A DNA stretch of 64,000 nt, taken from NCBI GenBank assembly GCA_034336665.1, contig JAPFBE010000013.1, positions 23,229,056-23,293,055 on the forward strand, read 5' to 3'. The notes under the pieces are model-generated. The model saw only the letters and a program-made list of their open reading frames with translations, had not been told where the DNA came from and made no database searches. This document shows, piece after piece, positions 61,290 through 64,000 of the stretch. The stretch's first letter is position 1, and each line of letters starts with the position of its first letter. Origin of the DNA: Luscinia megarhynchos (Eukaryota > Chordata > Aves > Passeriformes > Turdidae). Made by a program: the position numbers and the translations under genes.

Positions 61290-63190
61290 AGGTGTTGTGG
61301 ATTTTTGGAAAATGCACATTCCAAATTACAGTCCTCTCTATCAAGTGACCCAGCAGAATAGTGGTACCAAATGGGACCCAGAGCAGCAACAAGTCTTTGA
61401 ACAAATTAAACAGGAGATAGTTCATGCAATAGCCCTTGGGCCAGTCTGGGCAGGGCAAGATGTTAGAAATGCTGAAGCCAGGGAGATTGGCCTGACGTGG
61501 AACCTCTGGCAGAAATCACCATGGGAGACTTGAGGTCAACCCCATGGCTTTTGGAGCCAGGGATACAGAGGATCTAAGGCTTTCTACATTCCAGCTGAAA
61601 AAGAGATGTGAAGGGGTTTGAGCTGCTTTGGAAGTGATTGGTACTCAAGCAGAGCTGCTCCTGGCATCCCAGTTAGCTCTGCTGGACTGGATGTTCAAAG
61701 GGATTGTCTCCTCTGCACTTCAGACAACTGATGCTACATGGAATAAGTGGGATACCACTGATCAAACAATGACCTTGAATAGGAAAACCATAAAAAATAG
61801 GAATTCCAGTAATCTTGAAAGTGATCATGAACTGGCCAGAAGGTAGAGATTATAGAATAAAGTCGGAGGAGGAGGTGACATGTGCTGAACAAGCTGCACT
61901 GTATGACAAATTATCAGAAAGTGAGAAGCAGTATGCCCTGTTTATTGATGGGTCCTAATGTGTTGGAGGTGGAAGGCAGCTGTATGGAGTCCCCTATGAC
62001 AAGTTGTGGGAATACAACTAGAGAGCAAGACTGTGAGCACTGCAGAAACTGCTGAAGGAGAAGGTGTGCCCAGTCAGTCTGCAGAGGTGAAAGCCATCCA
62101 GCTGGCTTTAGACATTGTTGAATGGGGAAAAATGGCCTATACTTTACCTCTCTACTGACTCAGGGATGATAGCAATTGCCCTGTGGAGGTGGTTGCTATG
62201 ATGAAACCAGAGTAACTGGCAGTGCAGAGGTAAACCCACCTGGGCAGCTGTATTGTGGCAGGATATTGCTGCCTGGGTGGAGAATCTGGTTGGGAAAGAA
62301 CATCATATAAATGTTCATGTGCCACTGCAGAACATCAAAACAACCAATAGGTGGCTCAGGTGGATCTGGATTGGCAACATAAAGGTGAATTATTTATAGC
62401 TTATCACTATAGTGATAATAATCACCTCGAGCCATCAAGAAAGAGATGCAGCTATAAATGGAATCGTGATTGAGGGGTAGATTTGACCATGGACACTATC
62501 ACACAGGTTATCCATGAATGGGAAGCATGCTGCAACTAAGCAATCCAAGTGGTTAAAGACTCTAGTATTAAGGACAGTGGCTGAAATACAAATACAAGGA
62601 GGCCTGGCAGAGTGAATGTATCACACTCCCACAAATCCATCATGGGCTTACTGGAAGGTTAGAAACATGTTCTGGGCCCCATACCAACACTCAGAAAACT
62701 ATCCTGGGTCTTGAAAACAAGTCTTGTGGGGACCTGGTAGGCCAGAAACTATTGAGTCACACAATAGGACTGTTTTCTAAAACAACTTTGTAGACAACTG
62801 GGCCAAAAACATGTATTGAGTGGATATAACACTCCCTATTGCACACCAGCCTCCAGGAAACCTACAGCAGTGCAATGATCTATTAAAGAATGCACTGTGA
62901 GCAATGGGTGGTGGAATCTTCAAACACTTAGCAAAAGCCACTTGGTTAGTCAGCATGAGGGAATCTGTTGGTCAGGCTGGTATTGCTCAATGGAAACTTT
63001 TACATACTAGAGAATGAGCTAAATTTCCAGTAGTGAGCATAAAAATTATGCTGGGGGAAAAGCCTGGGTTATTCCTGCCTCAGGCAAAGGCAAAAGCAAT
63101 CCATGGTATTGCTTTTGTTCAGAGATTTGGGTGCACTTGATGGGTAACATGGAAGGATGGGGAAGTCTAGTGTGTGCCTCAAGAGGATTT
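61290..63190 (+). pseudogene. ERV pol remnant: RT end, RNase H, integrase pieces
   Basis: Fragments in several frames resemble avian class II ERV pol. The C-terminal reverse transcriptase/connection region begins near 61,297. An RNase H start with an FIDGS-like motif at 61,941-61,955 is followed at once by TAA (61,956-61,958). Integrase-like pieces follow over about 62,480-63,190. Multiple stops and frame changes make it certainly non-functional. No env is recognised downstream. Confidence 0.65.
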
Positions 63191-63829
63191 GATTATGGGT
63201 GGAAATTACAATTCATTAAATTGTTTGATATAATTGCTATATAATATGTGTGTTATCACTTATATGGTGGTGATATGCTCATCAGTGCATTGGATACTTT
63301 GCAGCCTTTGTCTCCATCAACTCCTGATTTGGGGATCTGAACCCAACTCCCTTTTGATTACCACATTAATAGAGAATGAACTTTGATAAATATGGACAAG
63401 CGCAATGGTGGTGTAATCAGAGCTGGCTTCGCCAGTCCAACAACACACACCATCTTCTCTGCCCTGAAAGACTTTAATGGCAAATGAAGATCAAGTTCAT
63501 AGACAAAATGAATTAAACTGACGTTTTATAGAGACAGACTTAGGGAATGATATCCGTGTGTATACACCAAAGAATGACAGGAAGGGTGATAGGATATCTG
63601 AAAGTGAGGGAGCTGGCATGATGTAAATGATGTAGAATAAGGAGTGGGTACTGTGCTGGTTTCAAATGGGAACACGGGCCTTCTCCACCTCAGCTGAGGC
63701 TGGCAATGGCAGTAAGGTTTTTCAGCTGCTAATGTTCAGCCATAGATAAATAGATGTGCTGGCTGTAATGAAGCAGTTAATTATGATTTTATGATTTTGT
63801 TTTAAATGGCATCACATGATGCAAAACAT
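63191..63829. other. 3' flank of the ERV remnant, nothing recognised
   Basis: This may still be proviral 3' sequence, but no LTR start, polypurine tract or env-like frame is convincing. The phrase gtgctggtttcaaatggg at 63,653 is weakly LTR-like. Confidence 0.35.
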
Positions 63830-64000
63830 GGCTACACCTCAAGTCCTGTGTCCAGTTCTGGGCCCCTCACCACAAGAAAGGCTTTGAGGTGCAAGAGCAA
63901 GTCTAGAGAAGGGCAGTGGAGCTGGTGAAGAGTCTGGAGCACAAGTTCTGTGAGGAGCAGCTGAGGGAGCTACAGTTTAGCCTGGAGAAAAGAAGGCTCG
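63830..64000 (+). repeat. CR1 LINE, cut by the window edge
   Basis: Forward CR1 body ('gtgtccagttctgggcccct', 'ggagctggtgaagagtctgg', 'gagggagctacagtttagcc') continues past the right edge. It is the same region of the consensus as 28,570-28,740. Confidence 0.85.

Noticed and set aside
52300..64000. Search for ARHGAP31 exons expected to the right of B4GALT4
   Set aside because: No RhoGAP-domain exon is visible. The gene may start beyond the window.

Overview
The window is vertebrate nuclear DNA, almost certainly from a bird and probably a passerine. The evidence is split genes with consensus splice sites, many 5'-truncated CR1 retrotransposons in both orientations, and several avian-type retroviral LTRs. 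No prokaryotic gene organisation is present. Two protein-coding genes can be reconstructed exon by exon. Both are beta-1,4-galactosyltransferase family members (CAZy GT7), and they lie tail to tail. Most other open frames are chance frames in introns, CpG islands or repeats.

Region by region: 1-6,940 is upstream noncoding DNA with two CR1 remnants at its right end. 6,940-7,330 is a CpG-rich promoter with an inverted pair of ZNF143-type motifs. 7,390-21,314 (+) is a six-exon gene closest to B4GALT3, with LTR debris in intron 2. 21,315-23,066 holds the two converging 3' ends. 23,067-35,671 (-) is a six-coding-exon B4GALT4 with an inverted CR1 pair in intron 3. A fused 5'UTR runs to about 35,883, then a putative 16-kb 5'UTR intron leads to a CpG-island first exon at 51.9-52.2 kb. 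That intron holds a solo LTR (42.6-43.2 kb), a 2.5-kb LTR with nested tandem duplications and a perfect 5-bp target duplication (43,258-45,778), CR1 copies and a CpG-rich LTR (47.8-48.5 kb). 52.3-64 kb holds no recognised host gene. It contains a promoter-like motif cluster, two LTRs, a decayed class II endogenous retrovirus (LTR, Lys-type primer site, fragments of pol) and a CR1 copy running off the right edge.

The main biological point is the contrast between the two transferases. B4GALT4 keeps every canonical active-site element: the DVD motif, WGWGGEDDD, and the Met and His that complete the manganese site. The B4GALT3-like gene has an intact frame, intact splice phases, the four fold cysteines and the DxD motif. 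However, its signature reads WGDGGANDD and both the Met and His manganese ligands are replaced. It therefore looks like a maintained protein that has lost, or radically changed, galactosyltransferase chemistry, sitting beside a normal paralogue. Exons 4, 5 and 6 are exactly the same length in both genes (123, 105 and 142 coding bases), so they share one ancestral exon plan.
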